DNA of 64,000 nt from Seongchinamella sediminis (GTDB taxonomy: Bacteria > Pseudomonadota > Gammaproteobacteria > Pseudomonadales > Halieaceae). The position numbers and the translations under genes were made by a program. The notes under the pieces were generated by a model that was given only the letters and a program-made list of their open reading frames with translations, searched no databases and was not told the DNA's origin. Below, piece by piece: positions 8,271 to 16,496 of this stretch (position 1 is its first letter; every line of letters starts with the position of its first letter). The DNA is taken from assembly GCF_003457605.1 (NCBI RefSeq), contig NZ_QRAN01000002.1:62388-126387 (forward strand), given 5' to 3'.

Positions 8271-8480
8271 GCCGGCAACGGATTGGACTACACGCATGGG
8301 GTGAGTCGCGATCACGGAAGGTTGCCTGCGATTGGGGACGCGGGTGGACATTAGTCAGAGATGGCCACAGCCAGAGGAAGGTAATCCGGTAGCGGGCCGG
8401 ACCAACTACAACCTCCGCAGTATTTAAATCGCTTTACCCCGACCACGCCACCGCGCTCACCAGCCCGGTGGCGTTTTTTT
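8271..8480 (+). ncRNA. Candidate small RNA rich in GGA motifs
   Basis: The 394 bases between 8162 and 8555 hold no convincing protein gene. A good promoter is followed about 210 bases later by a strong factor-independent terminator, which defines a possible discrete transcript. Seven GGA trinucleotides occur in it (8280, 8285, 8316, 8336, 8346, 8376 and 8399), about twice what base composition would give. This recalls CsrA/RsmA-titrating RNAs, but I cannot show that the motifs lie in loops. I compared it by eye with 6S, 4.5S, tmRNA and RNase P RNA and found no match. It could instead be the attenuated leader of the downstream operon. Confidence 0.4.
8446..8480 (+). terminator. Strong rho-independent terminator
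   Basis: CGCCACCG (8446-8453) and CGGTGGCG (8466-8473) form a perfect 8-base GC-rich stem with a 12-base loop, followed by seven T residues (8474-8480). It lies 76 bases upstream of the HAD-PlsC start and so separates the upstream transcript from that operon. Confidence 0.85.
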
Positions 8481-8555
8481 GCCACCCACAAGAGAATAAG
8501 GGCCGCCTTCCCGGAAAGATTGCGCTATGCTTGCTGCATCATTCAAGGAACCCCC

Positions 8556-10178
8556 ATGGCCAGTATCCAGCAACTTCTGCAAGACATCGAAGCGGCCCCG
8601 CAAGGGCCCAAGGTCACTGCAATTTTCGACTTCGACGGCACCATTATTTCCGGCTACTCCGCAACGGCATTAATTCGCGAACAGATACGGCGCGGAGACC
8701 TGTCACCTAGCGAATTCCTCGAAATCGTCGGCGCCATGACCAATTTCGGCCTCGGCAAGCTGGGTTTTTCGGGCATGATGGCAATTAGCTCCCAGTTTAT
8801 GCGCGGTATCGACGAGGACACCTACTTCGAGGTCGGGGAAGACCTGTATACCAGCCAGATTGCGCGCCGCATTTACCCGGAGTCCCGCGCCCTGATCAAC
8901 GCCCACCTGGCCAGGGGCCACACGGTGGCAATCATCTCCTCCGCCACCCCCTACCAGGTGGCGCCGGCGGCCAGGGACCTGGGCATCGAGCACGTGCTCT
9001 GCACCCACCTGGAAGTCGTCGACGGCAAATTCACCGGCGAAGTGGTCAGGCCCACCTGCTTCGGTCAGGGCAAGGTGGACGCGGCGGAACAGCTGGCGGC
9101 CCAGTTCGGCGCCGACCTGGATGACGGCTTTTTCTACTCCGACAGCACCGACGACCAGCTGCTGCTGGAACGGGTCGGCCACCCCCGCGCCCTCAATCCC
9201 AGCGAAAAGCTGCAGCGGCTGGCGCACAAGAACAACTGGCCCGCCGCCCGTTTCGGCAGTCGCGGCCGTCCCAGCGTAAGCCAGTTCGTGCGCTCTGTTG
9301 CCGCCACCAGCAGCCTGGTAACCAGTTTTGCCGCCGGCCTGCCGATTTATGCCCTCACCGGTTCGCGCCGCGACTCGGTCAATTTTTCCTTCTCCCTGTT
9401 CGCCGACACTGCCAGCGCCCTGATCGGCCTCGATCTCAACATCACGGGCGAACAGCACCTGTGGTCCCATCGCCCCTGCGTGTTCCTGTTCAATCACCAG
9501 AGCAAGGCGGACGTGGTCATCATTGCCAAGCTGCTGCGCCGGGACATCGCCGGTATCGGCAAGAAGGAAATCAAGCGCGAGCAGCCGCTGATCGGCAAGG
9601 TACTGGAGTTTGGCGGCGTGGTGTTTATCGACCGCGGCAACGCCAAAAGCGCTATCGAGTCCATCTCGCCGCTGGTGGACGCCATGCGCAAGGAGGGCCG
9701 TTCAGTGGTGCTGGCGCCGGAGGGCACGCGCACCGTTTCGCCCACCCTGGCGCCATTCAAGAAGGGCGGTTTCCACATCGCCATGCAGGCCGGGGTTCCC
9801 ATCGTGCCCATCGTTATCCGTAACGCCGGCGACGTGGCGCCCAAGGGCGACTTCGTGTTCCGTCCGGCAACGGTGGACGTGGAAGTCCTGCCGCCGGTGG
9901 ATACCAGCGACTGGTCAGCGGAAACCATCGACAGCCACGTGATGGAAGTGCGCAATATGTTTGCCCGCACCCTTGGCCAGCCAGAGCTGGAGGTTCCTGC
10001 CACCAAAACCGCGGCGAAAAAGCGGCGCAAGGCGCCGGCCCGGAAAAAACTGGCCACGACCAAAAAAGCCGCAACAAAAGGCAAAGCCACCGCGCGAAAA
10101 TCGCCGGCGAAAGCGAAAGCCAGGACAAAAACCGCAGCCAAAGCAAAAGCGAAACCCAGACCCAAGTCTGCGAGCTAA
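8556..10178 (+). CDS. HAD-IB hydrolase / 1-acylglycerol-3-phosphate acyltransferase fusion with histone-like tail
   Basis: About 540 residues; the start follows an AAGGA site and gives MASIQQLLQ. Residues about 20-230 form an HAD-IB phosphatase domain with the catalytic pair Asp25/Asp27 (FDFDGTII). Residues about 290-470 form a PlsC-type acyltransferase with His314-x4-Asp319 (NHQSKAD), FIDRGN, Glu389-Gly-Thr-Arg (APEGTRT) and PIVPIVIRNA. The same fusion is known in actinobacteria (PlsC of Mycobacterium). PlsC domains acylate lysophosphatidic acid to phosphatidic acid at the membrane. The last 55-60 residues are unusual: roughly 18 lysines and 6 arginines among alanines, like histone H1 or AlgP/PhaF tails. 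It starts an operon with a PlsB-like gene and gpsA. Confidence 0.88.
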   Translation: MASIQQLLQDIEAAPQGPKVTAIFDFDGTIISGYSATALIREQIRRGDLSPSEFLEIVGAMTNFGLGKLGFSGMMAISSQFMRGIDEDTYFEVGEDLYTSQIARRIYPESRALINAHLARGHTVAIISSATPYQVAPAARDLGIEHVLCTHLEVVDGKFTGEVVRPTCFGQGKVDAAEQLAAQFGADLDDGFFYSDSTDDQLLLERVGHPRALNPSEKLQRLAHKNNWPAARFGSRGRPSVSQFVRSVAATSSLVTSFAAGLPIYALTGSRRDSVNFSFSLFADTASALIGLDLNITGEQHLWSHRPCVFLFNHQSKADVVIIAKLLRRDIAGIGKKEIKREQPLIGKVLEFGGVVFIDRGNAKSAIESISPLVDAMRKEGRSVVLAPEGTRTVSPTLAPFKKGGFHIAMQAGVPIVPIVIRNAGDVAPKGDFVFRPATVDVEVLPPVDTSDWSAETIDSHVMEVRNMFARTLGQPELEVPATKTAAKKRRKAPARKKLATTKKAATKGKATARKSPAKAKARTKTAAKAKAKPRPKSAS

Positions 10179-10199
10179 TTCCCCCAGCAAGGAGCCGAT

Positions 10200-12545
10200 T
10201 TGAACCTGGAGCAAAACTACCACAATAAGAATCCGTGGCCAGATCGGGATGAACAGCAGGTACTGTTCATCCTCGACGTGCGCAACAGTACCGAGGAAGA
10301 AATTCTTCGCGGCTGGATCAGCCACCATGGCAACCGTGACAATCATGCCTTTGACGCGCCCAAGGTCTGTATCGACCTGAAGGATGAGCGCACCGGCTTT
10401 GATAGCGGCCAGCTGGTGATGGCGCTGGCCCTGCCCGACGACACCATTATTGCGCCGCTGCGCATTGTCTGGACCCCCGCCGATGAGGGTGGGATTACCC
10501 TGGGCCGCTTGCGCTACCTGGTAACAGGCGACCCCCGCAAACCCTCCGCGCGACGGGCCCGGGCGATCGCCGGCGATTACCCGGAGCGGGTGCACCTTAT
10601 CGCCGGCAAACCGGACACCGTGGCCAACCTGCGCCAGCGCTTTGAAGCCAACCACCGGGTAGACGACGAGGCGGCGCAGGAAGAATTCGCCAACTTTGTG
10701 GCCCGCCAGGCGTCCGTGGTCCTGGATATCAGCGAGCGCCAGGTCCGGGGCGGCCGCTACAAGGTACCCCGGCACGTGGCGGCCACGCTCATGGCCAACG
10801 CGGACTACAACAGCGAGGTGCAGCGGCTGGCGGATGATCAGGGCCGCAGCAAGGACGAGCTGATGCAAGAGGCCGCCGGCTATATGAAGGAGATGGTGTC
10901 CAGGCCCTCCTCATTCTGGCTGGATGTCTACGCCCGCTTCAATACCTTCTGCCTGGGCCTGGGCTACGAGGAAGAAATTGTCTACGACCAGGCCTCGGTG
11001 GAAAAGCTGCGCCAGCTGGTTCGCAACCACCCGTCCATGCTGCTGTGGACCCACAAGACCTACCTGGACGGCATGGTCGTGCCCAAGGTCCTGTACGACA
11101 ACGATTTTCCCATGCCGCACATCTTCGGCGGGGCCAATCTCAATTTTCCTGGGCTGGGCCACCTGCTGCACCGGGCCGGCGGGATTTTCATCAAGCGCAG
11201 CTTCCAGGACAATGAGCTGTACAAGCTCACCCTGCGCTACTACATCGGTTACCTGATGGAGAAGCGCTTTCCAATGAACTGGGCATTCGAGGGCACCCGC
11301 TCGCGCATGGGCAAGCTGATGCCGCCGCGCTACGGCCTGCTCAAGTACGTGCTCGAAGCCTGCCATCAGACCGATGCCCGGGACATTCACATCATCCCCA
11401 TCTCGATCAACTACGACATTATTCGCGATGTGGAGGAGTACGCCACGGAGCAAACCGGCCGCGGCAAGGGCGCCGAGTCACTGAAGTGGTTTATCGGCTA
11501 TGTGCGCAGCCTGGCCCGGCCCATGGGCAAGGTTTACATGGACATCGGCGAGCCGGTGGTACTGCCGCGCGCACCCGACCCGGGTGATCACCTGGCCCTG
11601 TCCAAAATTGCCTTCGAGGTGGCGGTAGAGGCCAACAACGTCACTCCGATCACCTTCCCCTCGCTGGTCACCATGAGCCTGCTGGGCGCTGCGCCCAAGG
11701 CGCTGACCGAAGCTGAGGTTATCGAGGACCTCAGGGCCCTGCTGGGCTGGGCCGAGAGTCGCCAGCTGCGCATCTCGGACGACTTCAACCGCCGCTTCGC
11801 CGACCAGATGGAGGGGCTACTGGGGATCATGATCGACGAGAATATCGTGACCCGCTACGACGAGGGCCCGGAGACCGTGTACGGCATTAGCATGGAGCAA
11901 CACCCGGTGGCCAGCTACTACCGCAATACCGTAATCCACTTTTTCCTCAACAAGGCCATCATCGAACTGGCGCTGCTCAAGGCCAGCGAACATGCCGGCG
12001 AGGATGCGCTGCAGGCATTCTGGACCGAGGTCGACCACCTGCGGGACCTGTTCAAGTTCGAGTTTTTCTATGCCCCCAGCGAACAGTTTCACCAGCAGAT
12101 ACGGGATGAAATAGAACGCTACAGCCCGCAGTGGGAGGAAACCCTGGGCCAGGGAGCCGCCGGCTTTGGCGCCATGCTCGACAACATGACGCCACTGGTG
12201 GCCCATGTCACCCTGCTCACCTACGCCGAGGCATACTCGGTGGTGGCGTCGATGCTGGCACGAAAGCAGGCCACTGATTCCCTGGAAGAAGACGACTGCG
12301 TAAAAGACGCGCTGACCTTCGGCCGCCAGGCCTACTTACAACGCCGGATTTCCAGCGAGTCCTCTATTGGCAAGCTGCTGTTCAAGAATGGCTATAAAAT
12401 GCTGCAGAGCCGCAACCTGACCGAGGGCGGGCCCGACACGCGGAAACAGGAGCGGCTGGAACTGGTCCGCGAGCTGCGGGACCTGCTGCGCAGAATCGAC
12501 GTCATACGGGCCCTTGGCGTAGCCAATCGCAATGCCAACGCCTGA
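10200..12545 (+). CDS. PlsB-like glycerol-3-phosphate acyltransferase
   Basis: A 781-residue protein with a TTG start, supported by AAGGAG at 10189-10194. The acyltransferase motifs are in order: His285-x4-Asp290 (HKTYLD, block I), GGIFIKRSF (block II), Phe-Glu364-Gly-Thr-Arg (FEGTRSR, block III) and IIPISINYD (block IV). Proteins of this size and motif set transfer an acyl chain to sn-1 of glycerol-3-phosphate. It lies 21 bases after the HAD-PlsC fusion, which would carry out the second acylation, and 10 bases before gpsA, which would make the glycerol-3-phosphate. It resembles the long PlsB/PlsB2 group rather than PlsY. It may serve membrane lipid or storage lipid synthesis. Confidence 0.88.
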   Translation: MNLEQNYHNKNPWPDRDEQQVLFILDVRNSTEEEILRGWISHHGNRDNHAFDAPKVCIDLKDERTGFDSGQLVMALALPDDTIIAPLRIVWTPADEGGITLGRLRYLVTGDPRKPSARRARAIAGDYPERVHLIAGKPDTVANLRQRFEANHRVDDEAAQEEFANFVARQASVVLDISERQVRGGRYKVPRHVAATLMANADYNSEVQRLADDQGRSKDELMQEAAGYMKEMVSRPSSFWLDVYARFNTFCLGLGYEEEIVYDQASVEKLRQLVRNHPSMLLWTHKTYLDGMVVPKVLYDNDFPMPHIFGGANLNFPGLGHLLHRAGGIFIKRSFQDNELYKLTLRYYIGYLMEKRFPMNWAFEGTRSRMGKLMPPRYGLLKYVLEACHQTDARDIHIIPISINYDIIRDVEEYATEQTGRGKGAESLKWFIGYVRSLARPMGKVYMDIGEPVVLPRAPDPGDHLALSKIAFEVAVEANNVTPITFPSLVTMSLLGAAPKALTEAEVIEDLRALLGWAESRQLRISDDFNRRFADQMEGLLGIMIDENIVTRYDEGPETVYGISMEQHPVASYYRNTVIHFFLNKAIIELALLKASEHAGEDALQAFWTEVDHLRDLFKFEFFYAPSEQFHQQIRDEIERYSPQWEETLGQGAAGFGAMLDNMTPLVAHVTLLTYAEAYSVVASMLARKQATDSLEEDDCVKDALTFGRQAYLQRRISSESSIGKLLFKNGYKMLQSRNLTEGGPDTRKQERLELVRELRDLLRRIDVIRALGVANRNANA

Positions 12546-12555
12546 GGGGAGAACA

Positions 12556-13560
12556 ATGAAAGAGCTTAAAATCGCGGTGCTGGGCGGCGGCTCCTGGGGC
12601 ACGACTGTGGCCTCACTGGTAGCGAGAAATACGGGGGTAACGCTGTGGGCACGCAACCCGGAGACGGTGGCGGAGATCAACAGCCGGCACAGCAATGAAC
12701 GCTACCTGCCCGGCGCCACGCTATCGGAACGGCTGTGGGCAACCAACGATATCGGCGAGGCCGTTGGCGAGGCCGATGTGGTGGTAATGGGGATACCGTC
12801 GCAGAACTTCCGCGCGGTGCTGGAGGAGGTCCGGCAACACATTCGCGCCTGGGTGCCGGTCATCAGCCTGACCAAGGGCCTGGAGTTGGCGACCCGGATG
12901 CGCATGACCGAGATCATCCAGCAGGTGCTGCCGGGACATCCGGTGGGCGTACTGACCGGACCCAACCTCGCCCGGGAGATAATGGCCGGCCAGGCGGCCG
13001 CCGGCGTAATCGCCATGGAGGACGAGATCATTGTCCAGGAATTGCAGACTGTGTTCAAAAGCGGGCTGTTCCGGGTCTACACCAATACCGATGTTATCGG
13101 CTGTGAACTGGGTGGTGTGCTGAAGAACATCATCGCTATCGCCGTGGGCATGGGCGACGGCCAGGGCGCCGGCGACAATACCCGGGCCGCACTCATCACC
13201 CGGGGCCTGGCGGAAATTACCCGGCTCGGTGTCGCCATGGGCGGCAAACCAGAGACCTTCGCCGGTCTTGCGGGTATGGGTGACATGATCGCTACCTGCA
13301 CCAGCCCCCAGAGCCGGAATCGCCACGTCGGCATAGAACTGGGCAAGGGCCGCAGCATGGAGGAGATCATCGAAGAGATGACCATGGTGGCGGAAGGCGC
13401 CAAGAGCGCCCCGGCGGTGATGGCGCTGGCGCAGGCGCACGGGGTGGAAATGCCGATCGCATCGGACGTGTCCCGGGTGCTGGCAGGGGATGCCACCGCC
13501 AGCCGGGCTTTCCGCGGCCTGCTGCGGGTTGAGGCGGGCGCCGAGTCGGAGCCCGGTTGA
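12556..13560 (+). CDS. gpsA: NAD(P)-dependent glycerol-3-phosphate dehydrogenase
   Basis: A 334-residue protein. The N-terminal Rossmann motif VLGGGSWGTTVASL is followed by WARNPETV, VVMGIPSQNFRAV, SLTKGLE and LTGPNLAREI, and later by NIIAIAVGMGDG, with catalytic-lysine context, and GLAGMGDMIATC; all are typical of GpsA. It reduces dihydroxyacetone phosphate to sn-glycerol-3-phosphate, the acceptor for the PlsB-like enzyme encoded just upstream. The start at 12556 follows GAGGGGA; an in-frame ATG at 12532 would overlap the preceding gene by 14 bases. It is the last gene of the glycerolipid operon. Confidence 0.93.
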   Translation: MKELKIAVLGGGSWGTTVASLVARNTGVTLWARNPETVAEINSRHSNERYLPGATLSERLWATNDIGEAVGEADVVVMGIPSQNFRAVLEEVRQHIRAWVPVISLTKGLELATRMRMTEIIQQVLPGHPVGVLTGPNLAREIMAGQAAAGVIAMEDEIIVQELQTVFKSGLFRVYTNTDVIGCELGGVLKNIIAIAVGMGDGQGAGDNTRAALITRGLAEITRLGVAMGGKPETFAGLAGMGDMIATCTSPQSRNRHVGIELGKGRSMEEIIEEMTMVAEGAKSAPAVMALAQAHGVEMPIASDVSRVLAGDATASRAFRGLLRVEAGAESEPG

Positions 13561-13651
13561 CGCTGGCGGTCGAGCGGCTTCTAGGGCAGAATTAGCCCCT
13601 ATAAAACAGCCGCTACGGCACGAAGTCGGCAACAACAGGGGACCCGGGACC

Positions 13652-14491
13652 ATGCCCAGCAAAAAGACGATTATTGTCACGATGGCACTCTATGCCGCTG
13701 CGATCAGCAGTGCTGTTGCCGGCACCTCCAAATTCACCGGCCTCCCCGGCAACCCGGAGCTGCGCTCGGCCTCCGCGCTGGTGCTGGATGACGACGGCAA
13801 TATCATTTACGGCAAGGACGTGGACACCGTCCGGCCCATTGCCTCAATCACCAAGCTGATGACCGCCATGGTGATACTGGACGCGGGCATTTCCCTGGAC
13901 GAAAAGATCACCATCACCAAGGCGGACCGCGACCTCATCCGCCTCACCGGTTCAAGGCTGGAGTACGGGGCCACCCTCAGCCGTCGGGAGATGGTCCTGC
14001 TGGCGCTGATGTCATCGGAAAACCGCGCGGCCACGGCCTTGGGGCGCACCTACCCGGGCGGCATGGACAACTTTGTCGCCCACATGAACCGCAAGGCGAA
14101 AGCCCTGGGCATGAGCAATACCCGTTTTGCCGACCCGGCGGGCCTCAAATCCGAGAACGTATCCACGGCCGCCGACCTGGCACGGATGGTGAGTGCCGCC
14201 GAGCAGTACCCGCTGATTACCGAGGCCAGCACCAAAACCCGCATGGATGTCTATCCCTATCGCGGTCGCGGCCACCTCACCTACGGCAATACCAACCGCC
14301 TGCTGAAAAACGCCTCCTGGAATATCGAGCTGAGCAAGACCGGCTATATCAACGAGGCCGGCCGCTGCCTGGTCATGCAGGCGAATATCGACGGCGAGGA
14401 GGTGTCCATCGTATTGCTCAACTCCTTTGGCAAACTGACCCCGTTTGGCGATTCCAATCGCCTGCGCAAATGGATGCTGGCCAACAGCTGA
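13652..14491 (+). CDS. pbpG: D-alanyl-D-alanine endopeptidase (PBP7-type, S11 family)
   Basis: A 279-residue protein with signal peptide MPSKKTIIVTMALYAAAISS...AVAG. The three penicillin-binding motifs are complete: Ser65-x-x-Lys68 (SITK), Ser122-Glu-Asn124, and Lys229-Thr-Gly231. It lacks the long C-terminal domain and amphipathic anchor of PBP5/6, and its length fits the PBP7/PbpG endopeptidase that cuts D-Ala-mDAP crosslinks in the periplasm. The start at 13652 is chosen for the signal peptide; a longer frame upstream would overlap gpsA. It is followed 24 bases later by an outer-membrane barrel gene. Confidence 0.88.
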   Translation: MPSKKTIIVTMALYAAAISSAVAGTSKFTGLPGNPELRSASALVLDDDGNIIYGKDVDTVRPIASITKLMTAMVILDAGISLDEKITITKADRDLIRLTGSRLEYGATLSRREMVLLALMSSENRAATALGRTYPGGMDNFVAHMNRKAKALGMSNTRFADPAGLKSENVSTAADLARMVSAAEQYPLITEASTKTRMDVYPYRGRGHLTYGNTNRLLKNASWNIELSKTGYINEAGRCLVMQANIDGEEVSIVLLNSFGKLTPFGDSNRLRKWMLANS

Positions 14492-14515
14492 TCACGGACT
14501 TTTCGCGGACCGCCC

Positions 14516-15220
14516 ATGCCCTGCTCACGATTCATCACCGGCCTGCTCGCACTCTGCCTGGGCCCCCTGGTACAGGCTGAGCAGCAACAGGAATTCCCGC
14601 CCCTGGTGCAGGCCTTTTTCGGCAGCCTGATGCTGGATGACCAGAGCGGTGAGTGGCGGGACCTGGAGGGCACCCCGGTGGACGTCAGTTTCCCCTCGGC
14701 ACTGCCCGGCGGCGGGGTTGAGGCGGAATACACCTACTTTGTCACCGACTACTTCAAGTGGGGCCTGAATTCGGGCGGCAGCATCGGCTGGAAAAACAGT
14801 GATACCCGGGTGTCGGGAACGATTGGCGGCGACACCGGGGCAAACATCCGCTTCGAGTTTGATAACTCCCTGTTCCTGGGCGAGCTGCACCTGGGCGGCT
14901 ATGTGCGCGGCTACATGGGGCCCAACGTGTCGCTGTATGCCGCCGCCGGCCCGATGCTCATGTACGGGCAGCACCGGGTGGAAGGCGACGACTTCGGCGC
15001 CGCCGCTGACAGCGGGGAATTCGACTACGGCGACAACAAGGACTCCGGATTTGTCCTGGGCATTTACGGTCGCACCGGCATCGACTACCAGTACAGCCGC
15101 GACCAGCATGTGGGCCTGAGCGTTCGCTACATGAGCGCGGAGCTGGATTTTGCCGACACCATTGGCGAACTGGATATCAGTGGACCGCAGTTTGTACTCA
15201 CTTACAGCCAGGCGCTCTGA
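14516..15220 (+). CDS. Outer-membrane beta-barrel protein of unknown function
   Basis: A 234-residue protein with signal peptide MPCSRFITGLLALCLGPLVQA. The mature part alternates hydrophobic and polar residues in short amphipathic strands, with glycine/aspartate-rich turns, and ends in an aromatic-containing strand (PQFVLTYSQAL), as expected for an OmpW/OmpA-type eight-stranded barrel. I do not recognise a specific family. The end overlaps the possible start region of the next, lipoprotein-encoding gene, suggesting coupled translation. Confidence 0.6.
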   Translation: MPCSRFITGLLALCLGPLVQAEQQQEFPPLVQAFFGSLMLDDQSGEWRDLEGTPVDVSFPSALPGGGVEAEYTYFVTDYFKWGLNSGGSIGWKNSDTRVSGTIGGDTGANIRFEFDNSLFLGELHLGGYVRGYMGPNVSLYAAAGPMLMYGQHRVEGDDFGAAADSGEFDYGDNKDSGFVLGIYGRTGIDYQYSRDQHVGLSVRYMSAELDFADTIGELDISGPQFVLTYSQAL

Positions 15221-16454
15221 GACCAGCGAGTCATCAGGGCGCAGGGCTGGCGCTACTGCCCTGCTGGTACTGGCCAGCGCCCTGCTCATCACCGCCTGCA
15301 GCGTTACCGGCTCGACCCTGCGGCTGCTGGTCACCGATCACCACCAGGTCGACCCGGATGCCCTGCAGGCCGTGTTCGAGAAGCAGTCCTCGCTGCGCTT
15401 TGAACTGGCAGAGGCGCCCGGCGACATGACTGCGCTGGAGGCCCTGGTGGCTGACCGGGCCGACCTGGCGCTGGTGGAAAACAACGTGCCCTTCCGTCCC
15501 GGTGTGCGGGCCATACTGCCCGTGTTCGAGAGCGTGCTGCACCTGGCGGTGCGCGATGCCTTTTACGCCAGCAACCCGCGCCGCACGATGGAGGGTGCCC
15601 GCTTTTACGTGGCCAATCGCTCAGCGGCGGGACGCACCTTTGTCGACCTGGTAATGCAGCGCGCGGGCTTCGGGCCCGACCAGTACCGGATAAGCTCCCA
15701 GTTTGAAGCGGGTGAAACCGACTTTATTCTCTACTTCGGCCCGATCAATCCGGACAATACCAGCTGGTTGCGTGAGGGCTTCTCGCTGGTGTCGCTGGAC
15801 AACCGGCTCAATCCCAGGCGCAAGTTTTATGAGCAAGGCATTGGCTACAATGCGCCGGGGATGAAGCCCCGGACCATCCCCGCTCTCACCTATGACCTGC
15901 CCGGCAATGAAGAAGCACTGCTGACGGTGGCAGTGGACACCCTGCTGGTCACCCGGGTGCAGGCCTCCGAGGCCAGTATTTACCAGCTGACCAGAACCTT
16001 TCTGGAGCAGAAACCGCGACTGACCGCTATCGCACCGCACCTGTTCGCCGGCATCAATGCCTCCTTTGACCCGCTGGACCTCAGTTTCCCACTGCATCGT
16101 GGCGCCCGCAGCTACCTCAACCGGGACGACCCCGGTTTTGTCGAGCGCTACGCCGAAACCATCAACATGCTGGTCTACGTGTCGGTGCTGGTGGTTTCCG
16201 CTTTCCTCGCCCTGGCCCGCTGGCGCGAGCATCGCAAGAAGGACCGGGTCGATGTTTTCTACCGGCGGGTATTCGAGGTCAGGGACGCCGGGGGCGAGAC
16301 CAGTGCCGAACAGAAATTGCAGCAACTCGATGCTATCGAGCGCGAGGCCTTCGAATCCCTGATCAGTGAGAAACTCTCGGCCAACGAGAGTTTCAGGATA
16401 TTCACCGACCTGCTGGCCCGGACCCGCGAGGAAATTCGCGAGCGCCAGCCCTGA
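15150..16454 (+). CDS. Membrane-anchored TAXI-type solute-binding lipoprotein
   Basis: Up to 434 residues. The export signal is RRAGATALLVLASALLITAC, a lipobox with LITAC, so the real start may be a downstream GTG (15180) or TTG (15192) rather than the ATG at 15150; all overlap the preceding gene. The mature part resembles TAXI-family TRAP-transporter binding proteins (LVTDHHQVDPDALQAVF, DLALVENNVPFRPGVRAILPVF, YVSVLVVSAFLALARW). A transmembrane segment lies at about residue 340-360, followed by a charged cytoplasmic-like tail. No TRAP permease gene is near, so it may sense rather than transport. The ligand is unknown. Confidence 0.65.
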   Translation: MPTPLANWISVDRSLYSLTARRSETSESSGRRAGATALLVLASALLITACSVTGSTLRLLVTDHHQVDPDALQAVFEKQSSLRFELAEAPGDMTALEALVADRADLALVENNVPFRPGVRAILPVFESVLHLAVRDAFYASNPRRTMEGARFYVANRSAAGRTFVDLVMQRAGFGPDQYRISSQFEAGETDFILYFGPINPDNTSWLREGFSLVSLDNRLNPRRKFYEQGIGYNAPGMKPRTIPALTYDLPGNEEALLTVAVDTLLVTRVQASEASIYQLTRTFLEQKPRLTAIAPHLFAGINASFDPLDLSFPLHRGARSYLNRDDPGFVERYAETINMLVYVSVLVVSAFLALARWREHRKKDRVDVFYRRVFEVRDAGGETSAEQKLQQLDAIEREAFESLISEKLSANESFRIFTDLLARTREEIRERQP

Positions 16455-16496
16455 CCCGCCCGGTGGCCACAGTCGCGACGAGCTGATACAGCGCTT

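Noticed and set aside
8172-8354. 60-codon reading frame in the gene-free stretch
   Set aside because: No ribosome site, no family-like sequence, and it is overlapped by the promoter of the candidate RNA; reads as chance ORF.
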